This document shows, piece by piece, positions 47,271-59,700 of a stretch of 64,000 bases of DNA; within the stretch, counting starts at the first letter, position 1; every line of letters starts with the position of its first letter. This stretch comes from Pisaster brevispinus. Lineage: Eukaryota > Echinodermata > Asteroidea > Forcipulatida > Asteriidae. Where the stretch lies: assembly GCA_023634235.1 (NCBI GenBank), contig JAMKCF010000007.1, forward strand, positions 21,458,592 to 21,522,591, written 5' to 3'. A model generated the notes under the pieces. That model did not search any database, was not told the DNA's origin, and worked only from the letters and a program-made list of their open reading frames with translations. A program made the translations under genes and the position numbers.

Positions 47271-49610
47271 TTAAGGATACATACATGATTAGAGGCTCAT
47301 TTTTGTATGATTGTTACTCAACTATTACTAGCTCACAATGGCATACTACTGCAAACAGTTGCTACTTGTCCCATATACTACGGTTGTGTTTCAACAATAA
47401 ATGAATGACTCCATTATTATTGAAGGCTACCTAACACAAATAATGTCACACACACTTAGTCTTGGAGTCCACAGAGGAACTATCGTGAGAGAAATGTGGA
47501 CACATGAACAAAAAGATAATGGCCTGATGCTTCGACCCTAGCAGTGTCTTTCTTGAAGACTAAAGGGACTAAAATGTGGACGTATCGACCTTTTATTTCA
47601 AGTCCTTCATTTGAATGCAGAATTATGTTCAACCAAACACATTGTAATTCATCTATTAAAATTAAATCTATAGAACAAAACCACTATTTTATTACGCCAT
47701 ATTTTGTTTATAATAATCTTAAAACCCCACAACAATAATGAACCAGTGACAAGAAAATAGAAAATTGTATCAAAACGGGAAAACAACGTTAACAAGATTA
47801 TTTAGTGTTTTTTTTTTTTTAATGAGTTTATTGCTTAGGTCAAGTTATTGATACTTGTAACATAAGCTGCAACAAATTATAAGGTTGAACCACTGCCTTT
47901 CATCAATATGATATCCCTACTAAACCATGCAGGAACTTTCAACACACTTGAATGTAAAAAGATGATTCTCTACCAACACCACAATAACCCGAAGGTCAAT
48001 TCCACAAAACATTAAATTGATTGTGAAATATTTATCCATATACAGTGTATCCTGATAAAAACACAGCCCGGACCAAGTATAACAAATGAAATCCCTCTAC
48101 CATGTACATTGGTGTAAATACCAAAAGGTGAAAATATAAATTTGTAAAATACATGTACACATAATTCCACTTGTAAAAAAAGTGTCAGCTGACAGTATTA
48201 AATATATTCTACAGAAAACACACACATTTCATTGAGATGTGTATTTGTCAGACTATAAAAATTGGATCACAAATCAGTATTAATTAGGATGTCATCAGTT
48301 AATGTGCACATTATATCATTACATCATAACATACCCTTTTGTGACCAGCTACTTTATTATATTTTGTTCTTGATGGAATGTAATAAGCCTTCATTGAGCT
48401 AATAAAAAAAAATTGCATTACAAACTACGTGAAAATCATTCAAAAATACCATGGAATTAAACTGTTAACCTTTGATAATAAGTTCTTTTATATGTACACT
48501 TGCATTTTTAATCTGTCTTGGCCACACAACTGACCACTGAGCTCAAAATACTAACCGATGTCTAAGGTAACTATTTGATGTGAAGAAATCTTTAAAAACC
48601 TACCCTTTTACCAATTTCTGTATACATAAATTTATACCCAATTTTCTTTAAATGATGTTTTCAGAACATCAAATTCATTCCAAAGTACAGAAATATATTG
48701 ATAAAATATTTGAATGCCATTTACACGCATGCATTTTAGTTCTGTCCATGACACAAACAATACGATTTTGTATTACTTGATGCTGAATTGTAAAAACTTG
48801 AACATTATCAACATTTGTTGTGTCTTTGAGACTTGTCAATGTTAAACAACTACGACAAACGATATATGAATAGGTGACCTTCACAAAATTATTTAATAGT
48901 TTACATATTCACACAATACGGCATCATTAAGTGTGTTTAAAAAACAAGTACGTACAAGAGTACTACCGGTAACAAACTTCATCACACATCCTCCAAGAAA
49001 CTCTCTCCAAAACTATAGGCACTGTTTGTATATTATACAAGTTGATAACATTTAATCAAATTCTCTTTAACTTCAAGTATATTTTTCCAAAATACCCTAT
49101 TTAAAAAACTGAGAAAGATACCACAAATACAGAGTTAGTACTTATGCTTATGCTTTAAGGTCATTGATTTTCATGATTATGCTCAAAAGTGGCAAAGCAT
49201 GACAGCACTTTTGACATAATTTGCATAAAATTTGCATTCATTTGCATGGTAATAGAAAGCATATAGCAGGAATAAACAAAAGATCACAATATTTTTCTGA
49301 CTTTAGCCAAATACAGTTTGACCATATTTCAGCATAGAATGGATTATTTTCAAAGAAAACGGATAAAAACGCACTTACAAAAATAAACCAATGATAGCAA
49401 GCCTCTTTGAGGCAGTAGGTAATTCAAGTTGAAAAACAACTACATAAACTGGCTATATTATGAGTTAAACCCAAAGCATCATCACATCTCTTAATGAAAA
49501 TCAACCAATCGCATAGAGTGTATTAACAGCTCAAGGTGATACAGTATAAACTCATCTGATTGGACATAATTTCCAGTGAAGAGCATGTCTTCGCGACAGT
49601 CAGCCAATCC

Positions 49611-50712
49611 TCACAGGTCTTCTAGAAGCTGTAGGTAGAAAGGTACTTGCCCAAGTTGTCTTAGTAGTTTATTGGTCTTGAACACCACAGGGCAGTCCAG
49701 AGAAATGCAGCTTTTTGTGTCCTGCTCACTAAAATTGCAGCAACTTGCACAAATCTACCAACAACAACAAACACAACACAAAATCAACTTGTGTGCCAAC
49801 TTGAACCCTTGCTGTGCTGAATCCTGTTTTGAAGTCATTACATGATACATGTGTGTGCATCTGTATCTGCAAAGTTTTGGCTACTTCCAGCACCAAAGCT
49901 GGCATACACTTATGCATAGTTTTACCCCAAATCACTCACTCCATTGACACTTTAAGACATTTCTTGTCACAGAAACTAATACTTTTAAGTGGACTTGAAA
50001 CTTTGTAAACCATAAGTGAAAGGCAAATTCAAAAACACATTTGTTCACACTTAAAATCATCTGAAAAACTAGCTCAGGACATTTCCTATCGGCTTTTGGC
50101 AATCAATGGAATAACTTAGTATGAAGAGAGCATGGCTAAAAGTGAATAATGCCACAAGAAGTATGGCAGATTCCTAATACACATGATGAGCATCACAAAA
50201 AAGCGTGACCATGTTGTTAACAAAACACACAACTGTGTTGAGAATATTGCATATTATTTCATTGTGACTTTGGATCAACACGACAGGAATAGTCTCAGAA
50301 CACACAGATGCAAGATTTCAAACAATTGTTAATGGCCTCATGTTTTTACCAAAGCAGAGTCCTTCTAGAAAGACTAATTCTTACCTAGCCTTTGGGAAAG
50401 ACTAGGCTAGGGTAGAAACTCGAGGCCATTAACAATTATTTGCATTCACAGCAAATTCTATTTACAGATAAAAATATTGGTGGGTAAGCATTATAAATCT
50501 TGATGATTTAAAAACCGGCAAATTGAGGGCAATAACTAATCAAGAGTTACCTTGGCAATGTCTTGCTGCGCTCTCTGCCATTGCTGAACCCGACTCATGA
50601 GGGCGGTAGATGTCGCTTGACTTTTACTCTTACACTCATCACAGATACTTGTCTGGGTAACCTTCTCACAGATGACGCAATTCAAACTAACAAAGTATTG
50701 AGATATCGTACC
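49611..50712 (-). other. REV3L: REV3L Cys-A and Cys-B metal-binding exons
   Basis: The exon 50712-50551 has C-V-I-C and C-D-E-C pairs (Cys-A, zinc). The last exon has C-A-S-C and, after ten residues, C-I-S-L-D-C (Cys-B). In this polymerase family Cys-B binds a [4Fe-4S] cluster and docks the POLD2/POLD3 subunits. All eight expected cysteines are present, plus one extra next to the second Cys-B cysteine (CASCC). Confidence 0.9.
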
Positions 50713-53700
50713 CTGAAAATTGGAAACAGTTTTAAATATCATCATGACAGATTCCAAAAAGATAATAATATTGTGTAAATTGCTAAATAGTTGATACTGA
50801 TCCTGGAGAAATGAAATGAAAAGAGGGTATTTTTCAAATTTCTATAAAATTTCATATCGATTTTATGGACTGAGAATAATCTTCAGATACTTTGATAAAG
50901 AAACCAAGTAGAAACCTGTAGAGGGTGATCTACCTACAGATTACAGTTATGTCTGTGTAAAACTATGAGTGGGCTGTTCATCTCTGAATTGTCATTGATA
51001 ATGGGTTTCACTGTTTCAAATGAGCCAATCCTTAGGAAGATGAGCCCCCACTATGACTTTTATGAAATATTCCAGTTTTGCCTTATTCCTATCTGCCAAA
51101 AGGTTAAGTCATTTTCAAAGATGTCCAAATGAAACAATGATTAACCTTTTTCGAAGGTGTGCCAAGTTGATGGTGTGATGTCACCCTTTGCCACCGTGGT
51201 AACTCCTGATACCACTGCATGGTGTCCACTCCAAGCAATCCAAATACCCTATTTAGGGAGGGTACCAGTTGACGTGTCAAGTAGTAGGTTGTGTTCAATC
51301 TCAGGCTTGGATCCTAAGGAAAAAAACCAAAAAACTCTGATTCTTGTACCCTAATAAATAACTCACAATTGTTGTAGGCTTTATTAGAGCTATGTTAGGA
51401 TTTTAAATTGTCCATAACAAAACAGTACCACGACAAGTTGTTTTAAGTGTTTGTCAAGTTAGAAAAGCAAACTTCTAGGTATGTTAAGAATTTCTGAAGA
51501 ATAAAAACAAAATATTGAGACTGCTGCAAAGTACCTATTGTGGTTTAAAGACACATTGGTGACTGGGCAATTTTTGTTTTCAACCACATTTATTCATCAT
51601 AGATTTTACCTCAAGAACTTGACTTGGAGTGCGTACAAGCTGAATGAGAGGTAATCCAGGACTGCCATACACAATAACATAAGGCACTCTCTGACCCACA
51701 CGAGGCTCTGCACGTCGATCAACAGCAAGCAGACGTCTACATCCAATAGAAACACAAATTGATAACAACTATTATTCGTATTGTTAATCCACATCTGCCT
51801 AACTATGGAATTTCCCATAGAACACACTAATGCTTAACTGCCCAGCTACTAGAAAAACCTGTAGATGGAAAATAATGTTGTGTCATTCTTTATACTCGTT
51901 TTGCTTGTGGTATCAAGGCCAGTGATTATAGCATCGGGCAAGTAAATTCATGACTGGAGAAGTCGAGCAGTCTTGTGTTTTTGTTCAAATGTTGACTTTC
52001 AGTCTGATCAATTTCTTTCAATTCTGTTGAGTATTGAAGAAAACCTATAACACAAATTAGACAAAGATTTTCTTTGTGCTTGTTAAAGTTAAAACAGTTT
52101 AACTGTTAAACTTTGTAGGAAATCTTTCTCGTTTCAATTCTGGTGTTGAAAAAAAAACTCTGGTCCAGTAAATGTTTTGAGCTGCAAGCCCTGCCAACTT
52201 GTGGATGTTCACCCCTAATTCAAGCTCTGAGTATCAGATGAGAAACATGGCAAATTATACTTCACATTAAAGAAAATTATGTACTCTATCCAAAGGTATA
52301 CAATTTGTTGGGATATGTTTATTTACAATGCAGTGAATACTGAATGTTTATTGTAATGCAGATACGAGTGCAACATGGGCTTAGGTAAGAACAGAGTTAA
52401 GTGATGTGACCTGTCGGGTGGGTATTGGTTAATGACTGCAAATTAATTTACAAACATTATTACTCGTGATACTTTTGAATTGCTTTTGCAAAACACGTTT
52501 AAAAAACCATCATCAGCCTTACTGCCATTGCCATTGTGTCTAAAATCAGAATTCCTTCTTCAAAATCTAAAGCTTTCCTACAAGCAAACCATCCGTACCT
52601 AGTGATTTCCAGGGACGGTACACATGCCCCTGGGCGGTAGGACTGCTGGCCACGGTACTCCTTGGCAAAGATGAGGTCTTGCATTGTTGCTTGGCCATCA
52701 AGGATCTTCAGGAACTGCTTCTGAACGTACTTCTTGACTTGCGAGACATCATGTGTGGTGAAGAGAGTCTTCAGAGCTTTCTCAAGTATCTAAGAACAAT
52801 GGGATAAAATGTTTACCGAATTGATCTTCAACAAATCATAACTTATGTCCTTGTTAAAAGATGTAAACAAAAGTTTGACAAATCATAGAGTACAAAAGCT
52901 TACTTCATAGAGCATTCATATTATTTCTCTCTAGTAATAAAAGCAAAAGAACCCTTAAAAGTGCCTTGCACTGTAACCTGTAGTCCTGAAGATACCTGTG
53001 GAGACAAGGTGTTGAGGAAATCTAAATTTTTGATGTGAGAAGAAAACCCCGACTGGGAAAAACCAATGCAATCTTGTAGGGACTGAAGACCTAACCCACA
53101 CACAAGGCTCTAGTCCAAAGTGGTATTTGAACCGGGTGCCTCAGAGGTGAAAGGCAGAGAAGAAACAACTAGGTTACCCTGAATGCACTTACTTTTAAAG
53201 CCTGCTTCAGTAAGTTTGTTTGTACTTTCATTGTCTCTGGCAATATAACAGATATTTATCAAGACAAATCACTAGTTACCTTGCCAACAGCAGGGCATGA
53301 ATCACGACGCACTGTTTCAATTCCCTTAGCATCAAAGACTGGTTCTGATTGGTCAGGTGACTCGTAGCTATAACCAACATAGCGCTTCTTTGATTGTAAG
53401 ACACATGGATGGTAGACCTGCATTTCAACGACAAAAGAGAACAATATGCTTGCGGTATTTGGGTACACAAAGCTGTAGTTGTCAAAAACTAAAATTTTGT
53501 CCAAAATGTAAAGTTCCAGTTTTTGTTATACCGACTTCTAGAATACAACATTATTTAGATTTAGGGAGAAAACTGGATTGAAGAGTTGATTCTCTCGATA
53601 TGAAATGAAGGCATAGATAGTTTAACTCACCTTTTCCAGTTTTAGTTTGACAGGTTTAGGATTTGTTGCATCCACAGCGTCTCGGATTTCACGCCCAACT

Positions 53701-56700
53701 TCAAAGGCTCGCTCCTTACTGGCTCCTTCAACTAATACAAACATACTGCAGAGAGAGGACAAGCACAAGAGATTCTTTTGCCATAAAATCAATCCCATGC
53801 AATTGTGAACAAAATTACTTCAACAAGAAATTCACTGAAAATCCTCAATCTTAGAGAAACAGCAAACTTCTTCAATTACTGAGGAGGGTAAAACAGTCAA
53901 GTGACTCTGTAACTATACCCTCTATCGCTCACCTGGAGAAAGACCCTTCTTGCATCAAACATAAAGTTAATAACAGTCTTTTTAAAGTAAAACAGCTCTA
54001 TGGAGATTCCAACTCTTACAACAATAGCTTACAGACTACTTCAACAAGTGCAAACATACTGCACTGAAAGAATTAACACAAGACACTTTTGAAACAACAG
54101 TTAAGGTCCGTTTGACTTTGAGAATATCAGGTTTTGAAACTTTGCATGGTGGGAATACAGTCTAGTGAGGTTTGCGAAAACACCATGTACATAAAAAACT
54201 CTTTGAGTGATGGTGGTTCTGAGAACAACCAGTGGTTTTACCAAGTTGTTAAATCTCCGGTTCTTCTCACAGAACCACTACAACTCATGAAGGGAGTTTT
54301 ATCTGCAAACCTCACTAGTTTGAGAAAATGCATAAAACTTTCAGAATGTCTCAGAATTGGTTATGGGAAACCCACCTGTCTGTGTCCCCATACACTACTC
54401 TGGCTCCCCATTTCTTGGTTGTCTCTACAAGATGTATGGCTCTCTCCAACGTCTCACGCCCCTTCCGTACAACACTGTCACCAACCTGCAAGATGTAATA
54501 AGCAAATCTGACAAACTGTCGCCATCCAAAAACTAAAGCAGTCATTAGTTGAAACAAGCCTAGAAGATTTACCTACACATTGGTAGAAATGGACATAGAA
54601 TACTTTGTAAATACTCGGTGCGCACACTTTAGCCAGGGAATGAGGTGCATGCTGGTCTAGTTCGTGACAAATTTCGGATGCTAGGTAGACCAACATGTAC
54701 CTCATATCACGGCTAATGCCCACATGCCAAGAATTTGCGAAGTAGTCCATGGGCGATAGTAGGGGGAGTTTTTTAACCAAGGAAGTTAAATGAATCTTGA
54801 ACCTACCTCAATACAAGGCATCCGTCCTGAGAAGCTAGCAGATGTATATCCATAGGTGAAGTTAGCAATCAGTTTGAGGGCCAGCTGACGACTGTTCAAC
54901 ATACGATGCAATGTCTGTGAGACAACAAAAGAAAACAAGTAGTCACTCAAAAAAGTACTTTAATGTTAAATGTTTACTACATGCAATCTACCCATTCAAA
55001 GAATGTGCTCTGAGAAGTAAAACGTTGATGAAACAAAAGAAATGCACAGCTTTATCTGCGCAGCGCACAGCATGGGCCAATGAGTAACCTCCTTTGACCT
55101 CTGCATGAGGGCGCCCCACTGCAGTGACGCCATGTACAAATTTGTGCAAAAGGTCTGTTCTACAAAAATAAAGACGTTTTTAATACCTTGTCATCCTTAA
55201 AGTCCTTCAGCGCTTTCTTGACAATTAGACGAAGATTTAGAATCTGTTCCAACATCCTAAAAATAAATTTTAAAAACAGTGAGCATAAAACTTTCCAATA
55301 GATGCCGCAATTTAGCTAGTTCTGTTTGTATTTTACATACACTTTTCACTAATTAATGATTAATGCGTATGGATATAGTATCAGCATGTACCACTAAAAT
55401 TACTCAAAACTATTATACTATACTGTTATTATTGATAGTTTATTTTTTTAAATCTGATAAGAGTAACTAACTGGCAGGCTAAATACAACTAAACTTATGG
55501 TGTCAATTCAATGTATAGTAAAAAGTTACAAATACATATCTAAATCGTTTCTCAAAACACCTACAGGACATTCAAAATGGATAACTATTGTTAAAATAAA
55601 CAAGAATACATTTATTTAAAAGAAAGGGGAAGTAATCCAGTCAACAGTGAGGAGGAGGAGGGGAAATGGTTTAAAGATAACACATCTACTAGTATAACAA
55701 AACATCAGTAAAATCGAGAAAGTGCAAATATGGAATATATAAAAGACCTGTAAAAAAAAAAAAGGTGAATAATCAATGGAACACAAACTGGTAATATCAT
55801 CCCATTGTTTAATAGACCGTGCAAGTCTTGTGCGTATTTGAACATTTTGGGGACCATTTTGGTACCACACATATTGCTTTAACGCGTGAAGGAAACAAAT
55901 GTTTGAATCCGTGCGAGACTTGCACACTCTATAAAGAGTTTAGATTCATGCAGAAACAGCCCCTTTTGAAACCTTTAGGTACTAGTCACACATTAATTAG
56001 CTTCAATTCAAGCTATTTTAAGTTGAGTATGGACTTACGTTGGGAGGACACCACGTCTGATATGAGACTTGACATACACAATACCATTAGGTGATATATG
56101 AAGACTGTCTGACTGTAGAAGCTTCTTGAGTTGAGTTACGGGAACAGACAAAGTGCCGCATCCCAAAGCATACTCCCCACCACTGAAAATAGAAACAACA
56201 CAACTTTACAACCAAGATTGCTCATTTCATATTAAATGGACTCCTTGCATTGGCCGCCATTGTTGATGAAACATGCTTGCGTGAAAGGCTATCATTGGCT
56301 GAGAGTCGTACGCTGCGAGTAAAAGTGTGCACTTTTCCATTGTTTGTCATCAAAGATGGCGGTCAAATCTGTAGTAAATGTTAAACATGTAACCGATGGT
56401 CAGCAAATGGTCATACAATGGTTAACCAATGGTTAACCGTAACTAATTGTAGCCACTGGGTAACTAATGGTTAACCAATGATAACCAATGGCTGTTAACC
56501 AACAATAACCAATGAAAAACAATTGTAACCAATGGTTAACCAATGGTTAATGCAACAGGAAGGAGTTGTAGTTAACTATTGGCCTCACTTTGCAATGTGT
56601 TCTAATCGGCCTAGACATGTTGAGTAGCAGTAGTTATAAGCAATCATCATTGAAGGATACAGAGACTGGAAGTCTAGAACGATGATCGGATTCTGGTAGA

Positions 56701-59700
56701 AACGCGATTCCGGCTCCATGACCAAAGGTATGCACTCTGGAGCTTTCATTCTGCAAGGGAAATATCACAATTTTCAGATTAAAACTATTCCCTTCTTAAA
56801 ACCGTTTGTAGTTCTGATGTCGATAACTTATTCCAAAAAGAAAGTTGTACATACCTAGATCTTTGCTGTACACTGGGCGACATGGCAGCATAATTCTGAG
56901 GTTTGGCTGTTCTCAACATCATCGACTCTACACGATACTGTCAACAAAGAAGAAATCTCAAATTACAATCACTTGACAAACCCTTTTCTGCTTTCTCTGA
57001 AGCAGCTGAAATCATTTAATATTGAGAAAAGATATAGGCATACATGTAGAGGTTAAAGGCGATTACAAGTCAAGTCAGATGTACTTTAATACCTGAGATC
57101 CTCTGGACAGGACACAGTAGAACTGAATCCCAAATACACGAGCGAGTTCACTGGTTCGTCCAATCAGATCTAACTGATGAAGAAGCTTAAGAGAGCCACG
57201 CACACGCACTGTGTAGTACTCCATAACACGCCACCTAAATAAAACAAATCACCAGCAACTATCATGTACAAAAACATCAACATACACTGGCGTGTCGTGG
57301 CCGAGCGGTTTAGTGCGTCGGTCTCAAGTTCTGGTGGCTAAGTCATCAGGATGTGGGTTCGGATCTTGGCCAAGACACTTGTGTCCTTAAGCAAGACACT
57401 TGACTATAATTGCTTCTCTTAACCAATGGGTAAATGGGTACCTATGAGGGCAGAGATGGTTCTTGTGATTGATTTAGCTTGGTGTATACTCCCAAGGGAG
57501 CTGAGATGGTTTAAGGAATGAAATAAATGGCCCAGTGACAAGGGGTAACAATATTGGAGTGCCATGAGCATCACTGAGTGACAGATTTTAGCGCTACATA
57601 AGAAGCCACTATTATTATTATTATTATTATTAATACACTCATCAAGAAGGCTTTTTAAACCAATACAAAAAAAAAATGTAAAGGATGCACACAAATATCA
57701 TTCCATACTTCATAACTTTAAAACAATCTTTCAGAAGTGTGAATTCAAAACCATCACTTGAAATAGCTGAAAGTTACTCCACAATTACCAATGAAGTCAA
57801 AATGATCAAATGAACGAAGAATGCTTGATGACAGATATGATTGTTATTGGGCAAGGATTTCTACATTTCTGAATGAGAGAAATCAACTGACCTGTAGAGT
57901 TGTGGATTCTTGTGATCAAACCAATCAGTCAGTGTACGATATGAGAACAGAGGAATGCGCTGATGTAAAACATGGAATGCTATATTCTCAAATGTGTAGT
58001 TGGTTAAGGCCACCTGAGGAATAGAAATACACAAATGAAGATGCCTCACATTTGAGCTTTTACAACATCAGTTTGAATGGAACAGAGTTATAAAATCATA
58101 GCTGAATGCAAATTTCACATAAATTGGATTTACATACAGTAGAAAAATAACCACACACAAATTTTCTAGTTTCAGTTAAATGAAAGCCAAGTGAACACTA
58201 GTATGATTCCGTTAAACTGCTTCATGAGTTTCTTTGAAATGAAGTATTGAGTGTTACCTCATGCCTCATGAGTCTCCAGAGATTGAGTGTGATGCGACCA
58301 GCGATGTTGATTTCTGATTGGTGGTCAGCTCCGTAGGCGTCACGCTCAGATGCAAAATGGCTCTCCTTCTTGAACTCTGAAACAATCAAAATACACTCAG
58401 TCTTAGTTCATGTCATGATAATTTAATAAAATAACTGAAAGGAAGCTTTCTCACCAGGTAGTCTTGAGATTTGAGTACAAAGATCAACATCAAGAAAAGC
58501 TGCTCTCTCCAAGAGGTAGCCCCAAGAATGCTGCTGGATCTCATAACCAACCAAGATATCTGGATCGTATCTACAAAGAAATATCTCATGATTAATACTG
58601 ATTCCAATGAATGTCAGGAATACTCTTAGAGAAGTTCTGACACGTCAGCTTATTGTTGACTTTGTTTACATTTACAAAGGCTAAAAATTGTTTTTTCCTT
58701 TTTTTAATAAACATAGGCAATATATAAACATTATCGCAGCCTCAATAATCTTGGCCAAGATTCACCACTAAGTTCATCATAGAAAGTACAAAGTTTGTTC
58801 ATATTTGAGTTAGCTAAAGAGCATAATTTTGTTTCCTACACATAAAACTCGTATACAAGGTTTCCAAAAATGGAAGTTAGAAAACCTGCAAGACTGGCAA
58901 AGTCTATTCTGAACCAAAAAAACACAGTATTCAATGTACTTAAAATATTAAGAATAATTTGGGAGGCATGTAAAGACAGTTTTTGGCAGCCAGCCACATA
59001 GACCCACATTACCACGGATCACATGACCAGTGTTTCCTTTTTCTAGAGGGAGGAAAACCGATCAGCTGAAGAAAAATGCTCATGGCACAGGAGAGAACCC
59101 ATGCATAACTTGTACTCACACATATAGCCCTAGTAGGAAATCAAACCAAGGGCAACAGAAGTGAGAGGCGAGAACTTTACGCACTAGCCACCCATGCCCA
59201 CCACAAATAAAAAACATTAAAAAAAACTAATTACCAAAACACATATTAAACAATAAACCACAAGGGAAACTGACCGGGTAAATGTTTGTATTAACATACT
59301 TCATATCACAAAATGAATAATGATCAAGACTTACTTCCTGATAACACACAGAATCTCATCCAGGAGTTCACTCTCAGATGTTACTGATGTGATTTTGGTA
59401 TCATTCAAACCACTACGAGCTAGAGAGGATGGTACATGAGATGAGGTTGATGGTCCTGCATTGTTATCATCAACTATGATCACACCATGAAACATATTCA
59501 GATCTGGTAACAAAGGAATATCAAAAATATCATTTTAAAACTAATGAGCGGTTTTTCCCTCTGGTGCTTTAAATACAAAGTCTGTCTAAACAGTTTTCTT
59601 TAAAGATACAACAAAATAATTTTAATGGGACTAAAGACTGGTTCATGCTTCTTGAGAAAGCGTATGCGAAGTGAAATACAAGACGAAAATAATCAGCAAT

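Larger units (their letters stand above)
45398..49610. other. 3' flanks of two convergent genes
   Basis: The plus-strand gene ends at 45397 and REV3L ends at 49611 on the minus strand. The stretch is AT-rich, with a T-run and G-run at about 46659-46684 and a MITE-like element at 47138-47270. Minus-strand AATAAA candidates for REV3L are at about 48354 and 47827. I see no gene within it; the longest frames are short and featureless. Confidence 0.5.
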
